Shown here piece by piece: positions 63,047 through 64,000 of a stretch of 64,000 nucleotides of DNA (its first letter is position 1; every line of letters starts with the position of its first letter). The notes below the pieces were generated by a model. The model did no database searches, was not told where the DNA came from, and saw only the letters and a program-made list of their open reading frames with translations. The position numbers and the translations under genes were made by a program. Origin of the DNA: an uncultured Christensenella sp. (GTDB taxonomy: Bacteria; Bacillota; Clostridia; Christensenellales; Pumilibacteraceae); the NCBI GenBank assembly GCA_910585055.1, contig CAJUBY010000001.1:81444-145443 (forward strand), read 5' to 3'.

Positions 63047-63805
63047 ATGGGACTAGATATATATGCAGGGACATTAATTCGTTATTATGCGCGTAATTGG
63101 AAAACAGTATCACAACAATTTGCCGAGGCTAATGGAATAGATTTCCAAACAATAAGACCGCAACAAAATAGTGAAAATGAACTTTCTTTACAAGAAATTC
63201 AAGAGTTAGTAACTCAATGGCAAAATGCTATAGTAAAAGGACTTAATTTACATCCTGTACCATTATGGAATGAGGATTATGAGGTTACGCCATATTATAC
63301 AGATAAGCCAGACTGGGATGCCTTAAATGCTTTATTACTTTACATTGCTTCAAAATACAGTAATAAAGAAGTACCTTCTACAATTATTAAGAATTTTGAT
63401 ATTTACAAACACCCTATTGTATCAGAATTTCTTGAAACGAAAGATTTTCAATTATCTTTATTTGATGGCAATGGTTGGTGGCTTCCTATTAAAAGGAATA
63501 TAATGTTTAATTATGTTTTACCAAATTCAGAGGAAAGTATTTTGGCAACAAGTAGTTTACTTCTTGAAGAATTGAAAGTATATAATTCTTTTGAGTGGAA
63601 TGCCGATAGAAATACTATCATTTCGTGGAGCAAAACAGAAGGTTATCCTGCTGATATGGTATATAGCAAGGAAAACGGAATAGAAGAAGCACATAAACAT
63701 ATGGCATATAATACAGAGTCTTTGGCAAAATTTGCTTTTTCTATTTTATGGCAAGCAGCTGAATTTTCTCTTGAACACGGTGTTGTTATTGTTTACGATT
63801 TTTAA
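63047..63805 (+). CDS. Hypothetical protein, 252 residues, AT-rich accessory gene
   Basis: Unrecognised beyond a family feel of the start MGLDIYAGTLIRYYARNWKT, which I have seen only in uncharacterised proteins. No transmembrane helix or signal peptide, so probably cytoplasmic. It is rich in Trp and Tyr (NGWWLPIKRNIMFNY, FAFSILWQAAEFSLEHG). RBS AAGGAG. Its base composition is much more AT-rich than the chromosome to the left, suggesting transfer. The function is unknown. Confidence 0.7.
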   Translation: MGLDIYAGTLIRYYARNWKTVSQQFAEANGIDFQTIRPQQNSENELSLQEIQELVTQWQNAIVKGLNLHPVPLWNEDYEVTPYYTDKPDWDALNALLLYIASKYSNKEVPSTIIKNFDIYKHPIVSEFLETKDFQLSLFDGNGWWLPIKRNIMFNYVLPNSEESILATSSLLLEELKVYNSFEWNADRNTIISWSKTEGYPADMVYSKENGIEEAHKHMAYNTESLAKFAFSILWQAAEFSLEHGVVIVYDF

Positions 63806-63856
63806 TATTAAGACAAGCACACGCGCCCCTGTCAGTTGGTAGTTTTACCTATGTAA

Positions 63857-64000
63857 TTTATTTATTTTGAAGTTGAAAAGCATTATATTGATATAGATGA
63901 TAATACGAAGAAATTGATGTTTGGTATAAATTATAAAAACAGAACGATAAATTTCAATTTAACGGAGAATTATAAACGACCTATAATGAATATCTATGAA
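63857..64000 (+). other. Open frame running off the right edge
   Basis: From a stop at 63854-63856 the frame stays open to the end of the window and reads coding-like (EVEKHYIDIDDNTKKLMFGI). The first in-frame ATG is at 63917 and lacks a clear RBS. It may be the start of a gene or a fragment. Confidence 0.3.

Overview
The window reads as a chromosomal segment of an uncultured Clostridia-type Bacillota (Firmicutes) bacterium, probably gut-associated. This rests on TTGACA/TATAAT promoters with 17-bp spacers, strong AGGAGG-type ribosome binding sites, many lipobox lipoproteins, a lipoteichoic-acid-synthase-like enzyme, a DUF421 protein, a GNAT-YoaP protein, and very large BspA-like leucine-rich-repeat (LRR_5) proteins with Listeria-Bacteroides (Flg_new) repeats. 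The species cannot be named from the sequence alone.

Layout. 1-3305: end of an M3 peptidase gene, a membrane-anchored lipoprotein, and the replicative helicase dnaB. 3419-23845: two tandem monocistronic genes encoding ~3,280-residue LRR lipoproteins. Their first 2,126 bp appear identical, and each has its own promoter, hairpin leader and terminator. 23870-34743: a third copy of that promoter-hairpin leader drives a six-gene operon (membrane protein, MoxR ATPase, DUF58, BatA-type VWA, large VWA, LRR lipoprotein). 34919-42061: a 938-residue lipoprotein and a secreted GH27 alpha-galactosidase-like enzyme fused to a rhodanese domain, converging on an AraC regulator gene (42124-42981).

43132-49734 holds small single genes (a HTH protein, DUF421, ferritin-like, a decayed gene, a DUF6602 nuclease-like gene behind a MITE-like insertion, a 4-TM protein, GNAT-YoaP, a Flg_new lipoprotein). 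49982-57715 is mostly minus strand: a five-gene envelope operon (P-loop kinase, membrane protein, LtaS-like sulfatase, basic membrane-anchored protein, CLC channel), an archaeal-type aspartyl-tRNA synthetase, and an 86-residue protein with 23 cysteines. From 58034 a tRNA-Ser(GCT) is followed by a more AT-rich accessory island: a serine recombinase with one in-frame stop, a HUH replication initiator, a 46-residue ORF, 10-bp iteron-like repeats and long nested palindromes in the intergenic gaps, then two accessory genes.

How it may fit together (inference): the shared leader suggests that the two giant LRR lipoproteins and the MoxR/VWA operon, which itself ends in an LRR lipoprotein, form one regulon for building or controlling a variable LRR cell surface. 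The identical 5' modules of the giant genes could recombine and swap the diverged surface-exposed parts.
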